From Desertivibrio insolitus (GTDB lineage Bacteria > Actinomycetota > Actinomycetes > Actinomycetales > Microbacteriaceae): a DNA stretch of 64,000 nt. The position numbers and the translations under genes are program-made. The number at the start of each line of letters is the position of its first letter. Position 1 is the first letter of the stretch. Shown one piece after another: positions 25,333 to 35,310 of this stretch. The DNA lies in the NCBI RefSeq assembly GCF_017355965.1, contig NZ_JAFIQW010000004.1, forward strand, positions 1-64,000. Direction: 5' to 3'. The notes under the pieces are model-generated. The model was given only the letters and a program-made list of their open reading frames with translations. It searched no databases and was not told where the DNA came from.

Positions 25333-26511
25333 ATGGCAGCACCATCGAAGCCCGCCGAGTCGGGCGCCGACCTCGAGCTCGTCGGCATCACCAAGCAGTT
25401 CCCCGGCTACCGCGCCATCGAAGAACTCGATCTCTCGATCCCCGCCGGAAGCTTCTTCGCCCTGCTCGGCCCCTCGGGCTGCGGCAAGACGACGACGCTC
25501 CGGCTGATCGCGGGACTCGAGGAACCGACCTCCGGCCGGATCCTCATCGGCGGGTCGGATGTCACGGGGCAGAAGCCGCACGAGCGGCCCGTCAACACGG
25601 TGTTCCAGAGCTACGCCCTGTTCCCGCACATGACGATCCTCGAGAACGTCTCCTTCGGGCTGAAGCGGCGCGGCGTCTCGGACTACAAGGTGAAGGCCAT
25701 CGAGGCGCTCAAGCTCGTCGAGCTCGACCACCTCGCTGGCCGGAAGCCGTCCCAGCTCTCCGGCGGGCAGCAGCAGCGCGTCGCGCTCGCCCGCGCGGTC
25801 GTCAACCGGCCCGCCCTGCTGCTGCTCGACGAGCCGCTCGGCGCGCTCGACCTCAAGCTGCGCCGTCAGATGCAGCTCGAGCTCAAGACGATCCAGACCG
25901 AGGTCGGCCTCACCTTCCTGCACGTCACGCACGACCAGGAGGAGGCCATGACGATGGCCGACACCGTCGCGGTGATGAACCGCGGGCGGATCGAGCAGCT
26001 CGGCGCCCCGCAGGAGCTCTACGAACTGCCGCGCACCGCGTTCGTCGCCAATTTCCTCGGCCAGTCGAACCTCTTCACCGGCGAGGTGCTCGAGGCGACC
26101 GACGCGCTCATCGCGCTCGAGGTCGGTGGCCGCCGGGTCGTCGTGCCCGCGGCCCGCGCCGCGCGCCGCAGCGGGCAGGTCACGATCGGCGTCCGTCCGG
26201 AGAAGCTGCTGCTCCACCTCGAGGAACCGTCGCTCGACGGGGTCAACACGCTCGGGCCCGGGCGCGTCGTCGACGTGTCCTTCAGCGGCGTCAGCACGCA
26301 GTACCTCGTGGCGGTACCGGGCGTCGGGCAGATCATCGTGTTCTCGCAGAACCTCGTGCACGGCGCCGTCATCAACCGCGGCGCGACGGTCTGGCTCACC
26401 TGGTCGATCGAGCACGGGTTCGGGCTCGAGGACATCGCCGAGACCCGTCCGCACTTCGACGACGAGGCGTCCGCCCCCGGGCTTCCCGGGGTCGTCGCCG
26501 AGGCGGTCTGA
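25333..26511 (+). CDS. potA: Polyamine ABC transporter ATP-binding protein
   Basis: The 392-residue ATPase drives polyamine import. It has Walker [12 protein letters not shown] (about residues 48-58), the Q-loop in [12 protein letters not shown], signature [15 protein letters not shown], Walker [13 protein letters not shown] and the switch HVTHDQEEA. The C-terminal OB-like TOBE domain (about 290-365) is typical of PotA and MalK-type ATPases. It lies 17 bp after potD and 2 bp before the permease gene. The long C-terminus supports the PotA subgroup. Confidence 0.95.
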   Translation: MAAPSKPAESGADLELVGITKQFPGYRAIEELDLSIPAGSFFALLGPSGCGKTTTLRLIAGLEEPTSGRILIGGSDVTGQKPHERPVNTVFQSYALFPHMTILENVSFGLKRRGVSDYKVKAIEALKLVELDHLAGRKPSQLSGGQQQRVALARAVVNRPALLLLDEPLGALDLKLRRQMQLELKTIQTEVGLTFLHVTHDQEEAMTMADTVAVMNRGRIEQLGAPQELYELPRTAFVANFLGQSNLFTGEVLEATDALIALEVGGRRVVVPAARAARRSGQVTIGVRPEKLLLHLEEPSLDGVNTLGPGRVVDVSFSGVSTQYLVAVPGVGQIIVFSQNLVHGAVINRGATVWLTWSIEHGFGLEDIAETRPHFDDEASAPGLPGVVAEAV

Positions 26512-26513
26512 CC

Positions 26514-27431
26514 GTGGCCTTCACCGCGTTCGCGTCGGACACCGCGCTCGCGCCGCAGCAGGAGCCGACGAAGCGCGGCCGCGTCGCGCTGCTCCTGCTG
26601 CTGCCGGGACTGGCGTACCTCGCCGTGTTCTTCCTCGCCCCGCTGATCTCGCTGATCCTCACGAGCCTGCAGCGCCCCGCCGAGTTCGGCGACTTCGGGC
26701 AGTACGAGTACGCGTTCAACGTCGACAACTACGCCGACGTCTTCGGTGCCTACGGCGGCCACATCGTCCGCTCGATCGCCTACTCCAGCGCCGCGACGGT
26801 CGCGGCCCTGCTGCTCGGCTATCCGCTCGCGTACTTCATCGCGGTGACCCTGCGCCGCTGGCCGGTCTGGCAGGGGCTCGCGCTGACGCTCGTCATCGCC
26901 CCGTTCTTCATCAGCTTCCTGCTGCGCACTCTCGCCTGGAAGCAGATCCTGAGCGACGAGGGCCCGGTGCTCGGGTTCCTGCAGCTCGTGCAGGTGCTGC
27001 CCGACGGTGCCCGCCTCACGGGCACGGACTTCTCGGTGATCTTCGGTCTCACCTACAACTTCCTGCCGTTCATGGTGCTGCCGATCTACGCGTCGCTCGC
27101 GAGCCTCGATCTGCGGCTGCTCGAGGCGAGTCGCGACCTCTACGCCAACGCGTGGTCGAGCTTCTGGCGTGTGACGGTGCCGCTGTCGCTGCCCGGCATC
27201 ATCTCCGGGTCGCTGCTCGTCCTGATCCCCGCGGCGGGCGACTACGTCAACGCGAGCCTCGACTTCCTGGGCGGCACGGGCACGGCCATGGTCGGCAACG
27301 TGATCGAGACGCTGTTCATCGAGACCGGCAACTATCCCGAGGCCTCGGCGCTGTCGGTCATCCTGATGGCGCTCATCCTCGTGCCGGTCGCCTTCTACGT
27401 CCTGTTCACCCGCACCGAGGACCTCATCTGA
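26514..27431 (+). CDS. potB: Polyamine ABC transporter permease (PotB-like)
   Basis: The 305-residue inner-membrane permease has six predicted helices. The EAA loop reads LLEASRDLYANAWSSFWRVTVPLSLPGI (about residues 202-229), with the conserved Glu, Ala and Gly/Pro pattern that docks on PotA. The GTG start follows the potA stop by 2 bp. It overlaps potC by one base (TGATG). It forms the channel with PotC. Confidence 0.94.
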   Translation: MAFTAFASDTALAPQQEPTKRGRVALLLLLPGLAYLAVFFLAPLISLILTSLQRPAEFGDFGQYEYAFNVDNYADVFGAYGGHIVRSIAYSSAATVAALLLGYPLAYFIAVTLRRWPVWQGLALTLVIAPFFISFLLRTLAWKQILSDEGPVLGFLQLVQVLPDGARLTGTDFSVIFGLTYNFLPFMVLPIYASLASLDLRLLEASRDLYANAWSSFWRVTVPLSLPGIISGSLLVLIPAAGDYVNASLDFLGGTGTAMVGNVIETLFIETGNYPEASALSVILMALILVPVAFYVLFTRTEDLI

Positions 27432-28234
27432 TGCGCGGCATGCGTGGCTTCGGCAAGTGGGCGCTGCCGGTTTACAGCGTCATCGCCTTCGTCTTCCTGC
27501 TGATCCCGATCGCCTACACGATCGCGTTCTCGTTCAACGACTCCCGCCGGTCGAACATCTCGTGGCGCGGGTTCACGCTCGACAACTGGTTCGGCGTCTG
27601 CCAGGCCCAGGACGTCTGCACCGCGTTCGGCAAGAGCATCGCGATCGGTCTCGTCGCCACCCTCGTGGCCACGGTGCTCGGCACGATGATCGCGATCGCC
27701 CTCGTGCGCTACCGGTTCCGGTTCCGGTCGAGCACGACGCTGCTGCTGTTCCTGCCGATGGCGACGCCGGAGGTCGTGCTCGGCTCGGGCCTCGCGGCGC
27801 AGTTCCTCGCCGCAGGCGTGCAAAAGGGGATGCTGACGATCGTGCTCGCGCACATCATGTTCTGCATCAGCTTCGTCGTCGTCACGGTGCGAGCCCGGGT
27901 CGCGAGCCTCGATCCCGCGCTGGAGGAGGCCGGGCGGGACCTGTACGCCAACCCCCGCCAGGTGTTCTGGCGCATCACCTTCCCGCTGCTGCTGCCCGGC
28001 ATCGTGGCGGCGGCACTGCTCGCCTTCGCCCTCAGCTTCGACGACTTCATCATCACGAACTTCAACGCCGGCCCGGAGGTGACGCTGCCGAAGTACATCT
28101 ACACGGCCGCGGCCCGCGGCATCCCGGCCGAGGCGAACGTGATCGCGAGCGCCGTCTTCCTGCTGGCGATCGTGATCGTGCTCGCGGTCCAGTTGACGGG
28201 GGCTGTGCGCCGCAAGCGACTGCTGCAGCAGTAG
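27431..28234 (+). CDS. potC: Polyamine ABC transporter permease (PotC-like)
   Basis: The 267-residue permease has six helices and the EAA loop EEAGRDLYANPRQVFWRITF. FSFNDS and SFDDFIITNF are typical of PotC proteins. The ATG is the second part of a TGATG overlap with potB; the longer open frame upstream is a shadow of potA and potB. It is the last gene of the transporter operon. Confidence 0.94.
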   Translation: MRGMRGFGKWALPVYSVIAFVFLLIPIAYTIAFSFNDSRRSNISWRGFTLDNWFGVCQAQDVCTAFGKSIAIGLVATLVATVLGTMIAIALVRYRFRFRSSTTLLLFLPMATPEVVLGSGLAAQFLAAGVQKGMLTIVLAHIMFCISFVVVTVRARVASLDPALEEAGRDLYANPRQVFWRITFPLLLPGIVAAALLAFALSFDDFIITNFNAGPEVTLPKYIYTAAARGIPAEANVIASAVFLLAIVIVLAVQLTGAVRRKRLLQQ

Positions 28235-28267
28235 GGCACGGATGCCTGACGGCGATCGCCCTGCCGA

Positions 28268-28299
28268 CTGACGCGGGTCGTCCTCCAGGCTGACGCGGG
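28268..28299 (+). repeat. Two 10-bp direct repeats CTGACGCGGG
   Basis: CTGACGCGGG occurs at 28268-28277 and 28290-28299, 22 bp apart (about two helical turns), upstream of the predicted -10 box of the next gene. It could be a direct-repeat operator. Confidence 0.35.
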
Positions 28300-28315
28300 C
28301 GGCGCCGCGCCGCCG

Positions 28316-28321
28316 TAACGT
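28316..28321 (+). promoter_or_regulatory. Leaderless -10 box TAACGT, 7 nt to ATG
   Basis: TAACGT is followed by 7 nt and the ATG at 28329, so the message is predicted to be leaderless. Confidence 0.55.
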
Positions 28322-28328
28322 CGGTGCC

Positions 28329-29003
28329 ATGACCACCGCCGCTGCCTCCGCCCGCGACCACGGCCCCGGAGGCAGCGCCCGCGCCGACCGGGCCGCCGGC
28401 ACCGGGTGGTGGCGGGAGTCCTGGCGCTCCGCGCTCATCGCGACGGCCGTCGCGCTCTTCGGCGGTGTCGCCGTCGGCGCGGCCACACCGCTGCTGCAGG
28501 GCGCCCTGCCCGCCGCGGTCAACTCGTTCGCGAACTCCGCGGGCGGTTGGACCGCGCTCGCGTTCCTCCTCGTCTGGGCCGGTCGTGCGCGTCCCCTGCT
28601 CGCCGCTCCGCTCGGCGCCGTCGCGTTCGTTGCGATGGTCGAGTCGTACGGCGCGGTGAGCGCCTCCCTGGGCGCCTTCTACTCCGCGCCCTTCACCGAC
28701 CTGTTCACGTTCGTGGGAATGGCGGCGGGGCCCGTGCTCGGCGTCGCGGCCTCCGCCGCGCGCTGGGCCCCCGTGCCGCTCCGGCCGCTCGGCGTCGCGG
28801 TGCTCTCGGCGGTGCTCGTCGGCGAGGGGGTGTACGGCCTCGTGGTGGTCGCCGCCACGACGAGTCCGGTCTACTGGAGCATCCAGCTCGCGGCCGGGGT
28901 CCTCGTGCTCGTCGCCGCGCTCGGCATCCGCCCCGCTCGGCGATCGGTGTTCGCGGCGGTCGGCCTCGCTGCCCTCGGTGCGGCCACGTTCTACTGGCTC
29001 TAA
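28329..29003 (+). CDS. Membrane protein, probably DUF6518 family
   Basis: The 224-residue protein has a hydrophilic 30-residue N-terminus and about six or seven transmembrane helices. The pattern AATPLLQGALPAAVNSFANSAGGW followed by repeated small-residue helices resembles small actinobacterial membrane proteins grouped as DUF6518. I do not know a function. It has its own leaderless promoter, separate from the transporter operon, and ends at a strong terminator shared with the convergent gabT gene. Confidence 0.72.
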   Translation: MTTAAASARDHGPGGSARADRAAGTGWWRESWRSALIATAVALFGGVAVGAATPLLQGALPAAVNSFANSAGGWTALAFLLVWAGRARPLLAAPLGAVAFVAMVESYGAVSASLGAFYSAPFTDLFTFVGMAAGPVLGVAASAARWAPVPLRPLGVAVLSAVLVGEGVYGLVVVAATTSPVYWSIQLAAGVLVLVAALGIRPARRSVFAAVGLAALGAATFYWL

Positions 29004-29031
29004 ACCTTCGTGCTGCAGTGAGAACGCGCGG

Positions 29032-29075
29032 CGACGACGAAGGGCCCGCCATCGCAGCGGGACCCTTCGTCGTCG
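29032..29075. terminator. Strong bidirectional terminator between convergent genes
   Basis: Arms at 29032-29049 (CGACGACGAAGGGCCCGC) and 29057-29075 are complementary with small mismatches. They lie between the stop codons of the plus-strand membrane gene and the minus-strand aminotransferase gene. Confidence 0.8.
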
Positions 29076-29080
29076 TCCGA

Positions 29081-30460
29081 TCAGACGGTCGTGAGCACGG
29101 CCTTGCCGGCGTGGTCGCCGATCGCCTCGTCGATGATCGCGACGGCCTCACGGATCTGCTCGTCGGTGACGGCGAGGCTTGGCAGGAAGCGGAGCACGTT
29201 GGCGTAGGTGCCGGCGCTCAGCAGCAGCACCCCGTTCTTCGCCGCGTGCTGGATGATCGCGGTGACCGCGGCGCCGTCGGGCTCGTGCGTCTCGGGGTCG
29301 GCGAGCTCGATCGCGAGCATCGCGCCGATGCCGCGGACGTCGGCGACGATCGGGTGCTTCTGCTGCAGCTCGAGCAGCAGCGGCTTGAGAGTGCCCTCGA
29401 TGCGGCGCGCCTCGGCGAGCAGTCCCGCCTGCTCGATGTGCTCGAACACGGCGATCGACGCGGCGGCGGCGACGGGGTTGCCGCCGAACGTGCCGCCGAG
29501 GCCGCCGGGCTGGGCCGCGTCCATGATCTCGGCGCGGCCGGTCACGCCCGCGAGGGGGAGACCCGCCGCGATGCCCTTCGCGCTCAGCACGAGGTCGGGA
29601 ACGAGTCCGAAGTGCTCGCTAGCGAAGTACGCACCCGTGCGGGCCATGCCGCTCTGGATCTCGTCGGCGATGAACACGACGCCGTTCGCGGTGCACCACT
29701 CCTGCAGAGCCGGCAGGTAGCCGTCGGCGGGCACGATGAAGCCGCCCTCGCCCTGAATGGGCTCGACGACGAGGCACGCGAGGTCCTCCGCGCCGACGGT
29801 CTTCTCGAGGTAGGTGATGGTGCGCTTCGCGGCATCCGCCCCGCTCAGTCCGTCGTGGAACGGGTAGGAGTTCGGCGCGCGGTAGACGTCGCCGGCGAAG
29901 GGGCCGAAGCCGGTGGCGTAGGGGGAGGCCTTGTAGTTCATGGCCATCGTGAGGTTCGTGCGGCCGTGGTAGGCGTGGTCGAGCACGGCGACGCCGTTGC
30001 GGCCCGTGTGCTTGCGCGCGATCTTGACGCCGTTCTCGACCGCCTCGGCGCCCGAGTTCACGAGCACCGTCTTCTTCGCGAAGTCGCCGGGGGTGTGCTC
30101 GGCGAGCAGCTCCGCCACCCGCACGTACTCCTCGTAGGGCGTGATCGTGAAGAGCGTGTGCAGCACGTCGCCGAGCTGCTCGGCCGCGGCCTGCACCACG
30201 GGCTCGACGGTGTGGCCGACCGTCGTCACGCCGATGCCGGCGCCGAAGTCGATGAACTGGTTGCCGTCGACGTCGACGAGGATCGCGCCGTGCGCCTTCT
30301 CGATGTAGACCGGAAGGGCACTCGACACGCCCTTCGGCACCACGGCGAGGCGGCGCTCGTGCAGCTCTCGGGAGCGGGGGCCGGGGATCTCGGTCACGAC
30401 GCGTCGCGTCTGCTCGATGGGCTCGGATCCGGTGGCGGTCGTGTCGAGGGTGTTCGTCAT
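29081..30460 (-). CDS. gabT: 4-aminobutyrate--2-oxoglutarate transaminase (paralogue 1)
   Basis: The 459-residue class III aminotransferase converts GABA to succinate semialdehyde using 2-oxoglutarate and PLP. Typical GabT features are [67 protein letters not shown] and the PLP lysine in [25 protein letters not shown] chose the internal ATG at 30460 because the protein then begins a few residues before the conserved domain. TAGACT with a 7-nt spacer would put the transcript start only 3 nt before it. A close paralogue lies 1.4 kb away. No succinate-semialdehyde dehydrogenase gene is in the window. Confidence 0.93.
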   Translation of the reverse strand: MTNTLDTTATGSEPIEQTRRVVTEIPGPRSRELHERRLAVVPKGVSSALPVYIEKAHGAILVDVDGNQFIDFGAGIGVTTVGHTVEPVVQAAAEQLGDVLHTLFTITPYEEYVRVAELLAEHTPGDFAKKTVLVNSGAEAVENGVKIARKHTGRNGVAVLDHAYHGRTNLTMAMNYKASPYATGFGPFAGDVYRAPNSYPFHDGLSGADAAKRTITYLEKTVGAEDLACLVVEPIQGEGGFIVPADGYLPALQEWCTANGVVFIADEIQSGMARTGAYFASEHFGLVPDLVLSAKGIAAGLPLAGVTGRAEIMDAAQPGGLGGTFGGNPVAAAASIAVFEHIEQAGLLAEARRIEGTLKPLLLELQQKHPIVADVRGIGAMLAIELADPETHEPDGAAVTAIIQHAAKNGVLLLSAGTYANVLRFLPSLAVTDEQIREAVAIIDEAIGDHAGKAVLTTV

Positions 30461-30503
30461 GATGGGATCGAGTCTAGAACCGCGACCTGTCGGAAGGACG
30501 CTC

Positions 30504-30971
30504 ATGCGCGACCACTCCTACGCCGTTTCCCTCGAATGGACCGGCAACCGCGGCACCGGCACGAGCGGGTACCGCGACTACGCCCGCGAGCACGTCGTGC
30601 GTGCCGAGGGGCTCGAGCCCATCGCCGGGTCGAGCGACCGCACGTTCCACGGCGACGCCTCCCGCTGGAATCCCGAGCAGCTGCTCCTCGCGGCGCTCAG
30701 CCAGTGCCACCTGCTGAGCTACCTCCACGTCGCCGCGAACCATGGCGTGATCGTCGAGACGTACGTCGACGACGCCGTCGGCACGATGCGCACGGATGCC
30801 TCGGGCGGCGGCAGGTTCACTGAGGTCACGCTCCGGCCGAGGGTCACGATCTCGGCGGGGAACCCGGAGACCGCGACGGCGCTGCACGAGGAGGCCGCCG
30901 CGAAGTGCTTCATCGCGGCATCCGTCAACTTCCCGGTGAAGCACGAGGTGGTCACGACGACCGTCGGCTAG
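30504..30971 (+). CDS. OsmC family peroxiredoxin-like protein
   Basis: The 155-residue OsmC/Ohr-fold protein has both redox cysteines in the expected settings: [15 protein letters not shown] (about Cys62) and [19 protein letters not shown] (about Cys132). Such proteins reduce organic or lipid hydroperoxides. GGAAGGA lies 6 nt before the ATG at 30504. The start site is only 43 bp from that of the divergent gabT, so the two share a regulatory region. Confidence 0.9.
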   Translation: MRDHSYAVSLEWTGNRGTGTSGYRDYAREHVVRAEGLEPIAGSSDRTFHGDASRWNPEQLLLAALSQCHLLSYLHVAANHGVIVETYVDDAVGTMRTDASGGGRFTEVTLRPRVTISAGNPETATALHEEAAAKCFIAASVNFPVKHEVVTTTVG

Positions 30972-31031
30972 TTCTGAGCCTCGCTTCTTACCGTAGGGGT
31001 GTCCAACGGGGGACCCACGGAAGGAAGAGAC

Positions 31032-31784
31032 ATGGCTCGATTCGACGGAAAGACCGCGCTCGTCACGGGTGCCGGCAGCGGCATCGGAGAGGCCGTCGCG
31101 AAGCTGCTCGCGGCCGACGGGGCGAGAGTGGTCGTGGCAGACATCGACATGACCGGCGCGAACCGCGTGGTCGAGGAGATCACCTCGGCGGGCGGCAGCG
31201 CCGCGGCCTTCGAGCAGAACACGGCCGATCCCGCGGCGAACGAGGCGGTCGTCGACTTCGCCAAGCGCGAGTTCGGCGCGCTCCACCTCGCGGTGAACAA
31301 CGCGGGTATCGGCGGTCCGCTGGCGCACACGGGGGAGTACCCGATCGACGGCTGGCAGCGGGTCATCGACATCAACCTCAACGGCGTCTTCTACGGCCTG
31401 CGCTACGAGCTGCCCGCGATCGTCGAGGCGGGCGGCGGCGCCGTGGTGAACATCGCGTCGATCCTCGGCACCAACGGCACCGCCGGAAGCCCCGCCTACG
31501 TCGCCGCGAAGCACGGCGTCGTCGGCCTGACGAAGACCGCGGCGATCGAGTACTCGAGCCAGGGCGTGCGGGTGAACTCCGTCGGACCGGGCTACATCGA
31601 GACGCCGCTGCTGACGAAGGCCCTCGACCAGGACCAGATGCAGGGCCTCGTCGGGCTGCACCCGATCGGGCGGCTCGGCCGCGCCGAGGAGGTCGCGACG
31701 CTCGTAGCGTTCCTGCTGAGCGACGAAGCGAGCTTCATCACCGGCTCGTACCACCTCGTCGACGGCGCCTACGCCGCGCAGTGA
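31032..31784 (+). CDS. Short-chain dehydrogenase/reductase
   Basis: The 250-residue classical SDR has the NAD(P) motif [10 protein letters not shown] (residues about 12-21), ADID after the second strand suggesting NAD preference, NNAG (about 87-90), the catalytic Ser in NIASILG and YVAAK (Tyr and Lys about 154-158). The ATG at 31032 has GGAAGGA upstream; the slightly longer frame has no such support. Located between the two GABA transaminases, it may act on an aldehyde or alcohol from the same pathway, but this is inference only. Confidence 0.93.
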   Translation: MARFDGKTALVTGAGSGIGEAVAKLLAADGARVVVADIDMTGANRVVEEITSAGGSAAAFEQNTADPAANEAVVDFAKREFGALHLAVNNAGIGGPLAHTGEYPIDGWQRVIDINLNGVFYGLRYELPAIVEAGGGAVVNIASILGTNGTAGSPAYVAAKHGVVGLTKTAAIEYSSQGVRVNSVGPGYIETPLLTKALDQDQMQGLVGLHPIGRLGRAEEVATLVAFLLSDEASFITGSYHLVDGAYAAQ

Positions 31785-31789
31785 CGTGC

Positions 31790-31824
31790 GGAGGCCCGGG
31801 CCGACCGTCGCCGCCCGGGCCTCC
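31790..31824. terminator. Bidirectional terminator, 12-bp stem
   Basis: GGAGGCCCGGGC (31790-31801) and GCCCGGGCCTCC (31813-31824) are perfectly complementary with an 11-nt loop, placed between convergent stop codons at 31784 and 31832. Confidence 0.82.
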
Positions 31825-31831
31825 CGGCGCC

Positions 31832-33166
31832 TCAGCCCTGCGCCTTCGCCAGCCCCTCCTCGAGCACGCCGGCGGCGTCGTCGATCAGCTCCTCGCTGAT
31901 CACGACGCTCGGCAGCAGCCGCAGCACGCTGTCCCAGCTGCCGGCGTCGAGCGGGATCACGCCGTTCGCCGTCGCGTGGGTGAGCACGGTGTGCAGCGCC
32001 TCCGGGTTGGGCTCGCGGGTGCCGGGGCGCACGAGCTCGACCCCGAACATCGCGCCTTTGCCGCGGACCTCGCCGACGATGTCGAAGCGCTCGGCCCAGT
32101 CGCCGATCCGGGCGAGCAGGGCGCGCTCCACCCGTTGCGCCTCCGCGATCAGGTTCTTCGACTCGATCTCCTCGAACGTCGCGAGGGCCGCCGCGGTCGA
32201 GACCGGGTTGCCGCCGAAGGTGCCGCCGATGCCGCCGGGCTGCACGGCATCCATGATCTCGGCGCGTCCGGTCACGGCCGCGAGCGGGAAGCCGCCCGCG
32301 ATGCCCTTCGCGCTCGTGACGAGGTCGGGCACGACGCCGTGGTGCTCGATCGAGTACCACGCGCCGGTCCGGGCGATTCCGGCCTGAATCTCGTCGGCGA
32401 CGAAGACGATGCCGTTCTCCTCGCAGAACTCCTTGATCCGGGCGAAGAAGCCGGGGGCCGGGATGACGATCCCGCCGTCGCCCTGGATCGGCTCGACGAA
32501 GAAGGCGGCGACCTCGCTCGCGCCGATGTGGGTGCGGATGTAGTCGATCGTCCGCTCCGCGGCATCCGCCCCGCTCAGGCCGTCGCGGAAGGGGTAGCTG
32601 ACGGGCACGCTGAACAGGTCGCCGGGGAACGGGCCCATGCCGGCCCGCTCCGGCCACGGCCGGTAGGTCATCGCCATCGTGAGGTTGGTGCGGCCGTGGA
32701 ACGCGTGGTCGAGCGACAGGATGACGCGGCGTCCCGTGTACTTGCGAGCGATCTTGACCGCGTTCTCCACCGCCTCCGCGCCGGAGTTGACGAGGATCGA
32801 GCGCTTCTCGAAGTCGCCGGGAGTGATCTCGGCGAGCTTCTCCGCGACGCGCACGTAGTTCTCGTAGGGCGTCACGGTGAACAGGGTGTGGGTGAGCTTC
32901 GCGGCCTGCTCGGCCGCGGCGGTGACGACCGCGGGGTTGGCGTGGCCGATCGTCGTCACGCCGATGCCGCAGCCGAGATCGATGAGCTGGTTGCCGTCGA
33001 CGTCGACGAGGATCGCCCCCGCGCCGTGGTCCATGTAGATGTTCGCGAGCGTTCCCGCGCCCCGGCTGACCGACTTCTCGCGTCGCCGCTGAAGGGCAAC
33101 CGAGTTGGGTCCCGGGAGGGAGGTCACGAGCTTGCGTCTCTGTTCCACCGCGAAGGTCTCCGTCAT
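31832..33166 (-). CDS. gabT: 4-aminobutyrate aminotransferase family protein (paralogue 2)
   Basis: The 444-residue class III aminotransferase is clearly related to the first GabT. It shares [69 protein letters not shown] and the PLP lysine segment [26 protein letters not shown]. The two copies differ in N- and C-termini, so they may use different amine donors such as GABA and another omega-amino acid. TAGCAT lies 6 nt upstream of the ATG (leaderless), although the spacer GAAGGG is itself Shine-Dalgarno-like. Confidence 0.92.
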   Translation of the reverse strand: MTETFAVEQRRKLVTSLPGPNSVALQRRREKSVSRGAGTLANIYMDHGAGAILVDVDGNQLIDLGCGIGVTTIGHANPAVVTAAAEQAAKLTHTLFTVTPYENYVRVAEKLAEITPGDFEKRSILVNSGAEAVENAVKIARKYTGRRVILSLDHAFHGRTNLTMAMTYRPWPERAGMGPFPGDLFSVPVSYPFRDGLSGADAAERTIDYIRTHIGASEVAAFFVEPIQGDGGIVIPAPGFFARIKEFCEENGIVFVADEIQAGIARTGAWYSIEHHGVVPDLVTSAKGIAGGFPLAAVTGRAEIMDAVQPGGIGGTFGGNPVSTAAALATFEEIESKNLIAEAQRVERALLARIGDWAERFDIVGEVRGKGAMFGVELVRPGTREPNPEALHTVLTHATANGVIPLDAGSWDSVLRLLPSVVISEELIDDAAGVLEEGLAKAQG

Positions 33167-33172
33167 CCCTTC

Positions 33173-33178
33173 ATGCTA
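33173..33178 (-). promoter_or_regulatory. -10 box TAGCAT, 6 nt to the ATG of the second gabT
   Basis: TAGCAT on the minus strand is followed by GAAGGG and ATG. The spacer could also act as a ribosome binding site if transcription starts further upstream. Confidence 0.5.
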
Positions 33179-33236
33179 GAACTGGGGGTTCGACCGGCAG
33201 GTGGACGACCGCCCGCCTCGACACCGAAGGTTTCCC

Positions 33237-34214
33237 GTGCGCACCCTCCCCGTCGCCCTCACCGCCTCGCTCGCGCTCCTGCTCACCGGGTGCTCCGGCA
33301 GCTCGACGCCCGAGCCCACCCCGAGCCCGTCCGAGACGCAGACCGCGGACCTCGACTGCGTGGAACCCGGCGCGGCCACCGAGCAGGTGCAGGTCAGCGG
33401 CGGTTTCGGCACGGCGCCCTCCGTCACCGCGCCCGCCGACCTCACGGCCGAGGGGACCGAGGCGACGCTCACCGTCGAGGGCAGCGGACCCGTCTCCGAG
33501 GTCGGCGACACCGTCTGGACCAACCTCACGGTCTACAACGCGACCACCCAGACCCCCATCGAGCAGTCGAGCTACGCCCCCGGCGGGCTCGTCTCGTTCC
33601 CGATCGATCCCGCGCAGGTGCTCACCGGCATCGTCGAGACGCTCAACTGCGTTCCGCAGGGCTCGCAGGTCGTCGGCGTCGTGCCGCCGACGCAGGGCTT
33701 CGGCACCACCGGCTCCGAGCAGCTGGGCGTCGGCGCCGACGACACGATCGTCATCGTCGCCGACCTCGTCTGGGTGCAGCCCGACCGCGCGAACGGCGCC
33801 GACCAGGAGCCCCAGGCCGGGTTCCCCGAGGTCGAGCTCGCCGAGGACGGCACGCCGACCCTGACCATCCCCGAGGGCGCGACCCCGCCGACGACGACGT
33901 CGACCGAGGTGCTCAAGCGCGGCGACGGACCCACCGTCACCGATCAGAGCACCGTGAGCGTGCACTACACCGGCGTCAACTGGACCACCGGCGAGGCGTT
34001 CGACTCGAGCTGGGAGCGCGGGGAGCCCTCGTCCTTCCAGGTGCAGGGCGTCGTGGCCGGCTTCCGCGACGGGCTCGTCGGGCAGACCGCCGGCTCGCAG
34101 GTCGTGATCATCGTGCCGCCGGACCAGGGCTACGGCGAGGCCGGCAACGAGCAGGCCGGGATCGCGGGCACCGACACGATCGTCTTCGTCGTCGACATCC
34201 TCGGCACCACCTGA
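33237..34214 (+). CDS. FKBP-type peptidyl-prolyl isomerase lipoprotein with two FKBP-like domains
   Basis: The 325-residue lipoprotein has a signal peptide ending in LLTGC (Cys19). Residues about 60-190 form a first, diverged FKBP-like domain. Residues about 230-325 form a canonical one with [22 protein letters not shown] and [14 protein letters not shown]. It should catalyse proline isomerisation of exported proteins. The GTG at 33237 has GAAGG 6 nt upstream and starts the signal peptide cleanly. It overlaps dxr by one base (TGATG), so the two are co-translated. Confidence 0.92.
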   Translation: MRTLPVALTASLALLLTGCSGSSTPEPTPSPSETQTADLDCVEPGAATEQVQVSGGFGTAPSVTAPADLTAEGTEATLTVEGSGPVSEVGDTVWTNLTVYNATTQTPIEQSSYAPGGLVSFPIDPAQVLTGIVETLNCVPQGSQVVGVVPPTQGFGTTGSEQLGVGADDTIVIVADLVWVQPDRANGADQEPQAGFPEVELAEDGTPTLTIPEGATPPTTTSTEVLKRGDGPTVTDQSTVSVHYTGVNWTTGEAFDSSWERGEPSSFQVQGVVAGFRDGLVGQTAGSQVVIIVPPDQGYGEAGNEQAGIAGTDTIVFVVDILGTT

Positions 34215-35296
34215 TGGGTGCCCGTCGCGTCCTGATCCTCGGCTCGACAGGCTCCATCGGCACGCAGGCGCTCGACGTCATCGCGGCGAACCGCGACCGT
34301 TTCGAGGTCGTCGGCCTCGCCGCGGGCAGCAACCGCGCCACCGTCGCGGAGCAGGCGGAACGCTTCGGCGTCGAGCACACCGCGTTCGGAGCCGACGAGG
34401 CGGCGCAGCTCGTGCGCGACGTGGACGCCGACGTCGTGCTCAACGGCATCACCGGCTCCGTCGGGCTGCTCCCGACGCTCGCCGCGCTGGAGAAGGGCAC
34501 GACGCTCGCGCTCGCCAACAAGGAGAGCCTCATCGTCGGCGGCGACCTCGTGACGGGGCTCGCCACTCCCGGGCAGATCGTGCCGGTCGATTCGGAGCAC
34601 TCCGCGATCGCGCAGGCGCTGCGCTCCGGCACCGCTGCGGAGGTGCGGCGGCTCGTGCTCACGGCATCCGGCGGCCCGTTCCGCGGTCGCAGCCGGGAAT
34701 CGCTGCGGAACGTCACTCCGCGGGAGGCGCTGGCGCACCCGACGTGGGACATGGGGCTCGTCGTCACGACGAACTCCTCGACGCTCGTCAACAAGGGTCT
34801 CGAGGTGATCGAGGCCCACCTGCTCTTCGGGGTGCCGTACGACCGGATCGACGTGACCGTGCACCCGCAGTCGATCGTCCACTCGATGGTCGAGTTCGTC
34901 GACGGTTCCACCATCGCCCAGTGCTCGCCGCCCGACATGCGGTTGCCGATCTCGCTCGGGCTCGACTGGCCGAACCGGGTCGCGGGCGTCGGCGCCCCGC
35001 TCGACTGGACCACCGCCAGCTCGTGGACGTTCGAGCCGCTCGACGGCGACGCGTTCCCGGCGGTCGCGCTCGCCAAGCGCGTCGGCGAGGCCCGCGGCAC
35101 CTACCCCGCGGTGTTCAACGCCGCGAACGAGCAGGCCGTGCAGGCGTTCCACGCCGGGGCCATCGGGTATCTCGACATCGTCGAGACGGTCGCGCGCGTG
35201 GTTGACCGTCACGACGGGGGAGAGGTCAGCCTCGAGGGCGTGCTCGACGCGGAGCGCTGGGCCCGCGCCGAGGCGGACGCGCTGCTCGGGCGCTAG
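34214..35296 (+). CDS. dxr: 1-deoxy-D-xylulose 5-phosphate reductoisomerase
   Basis: The 360-residue enzyme catalyses the committed step of the MEP isoprenoid pathway, converting DXP to MEP with NADPH. The N-terminal [15 protein letters not shown] nucleotide motif, [51 protein letters not shown] and the C-terminal FNAANEQAV helix are all present. The ATG follows in a TGATG overlap with the FKBP gene. ispG, from the same pathway, is 4 kb downstream beyond a minus-strand kinase cassette. Confidence 0.96.
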   Translation: MGARRVLILGSTGSIGTQALDVIAANRDRFEVVGLAAGSNRATVAEQAERFGVEHTAFGADEAAQLVRDVDADVVLNGITGSVGLLPTLAALEKGTTLALANKESLIVGGDLVTGLATPGQIVPVDSEHSAIAQALRSGTAAEVRRLVLTASGGPFRGRSRESLRNVTPREALAHPTWDMGLVVTTNSSTLVNKGLEVIEAHLLFGVPYDRIDVTVHPQSIVHSMVEFVDGSTIAQCSPPDMRLPISLGLDWPNRVAGVGAPLDWTTASSWTFEPLDGDAFPAVALAKRVGEARGTYPAVFNAANEQAVQAFHAGAIGYLDIVETVARVVDRHDGGEVSLEGVLDAERWARAEADALLGR

Positions 35297-35310
35297 CCGC
35301 GCCCGGGCGA

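Noticed and set aside
30905-34213. Long plus-strand open frame running from the OsmC gene into dxr
   Set aside because: Only the part after 34214 has the Dxr motifs and a proper TGATG start. The upstream part is shadow of the SDR, gabT and FKBP genes.
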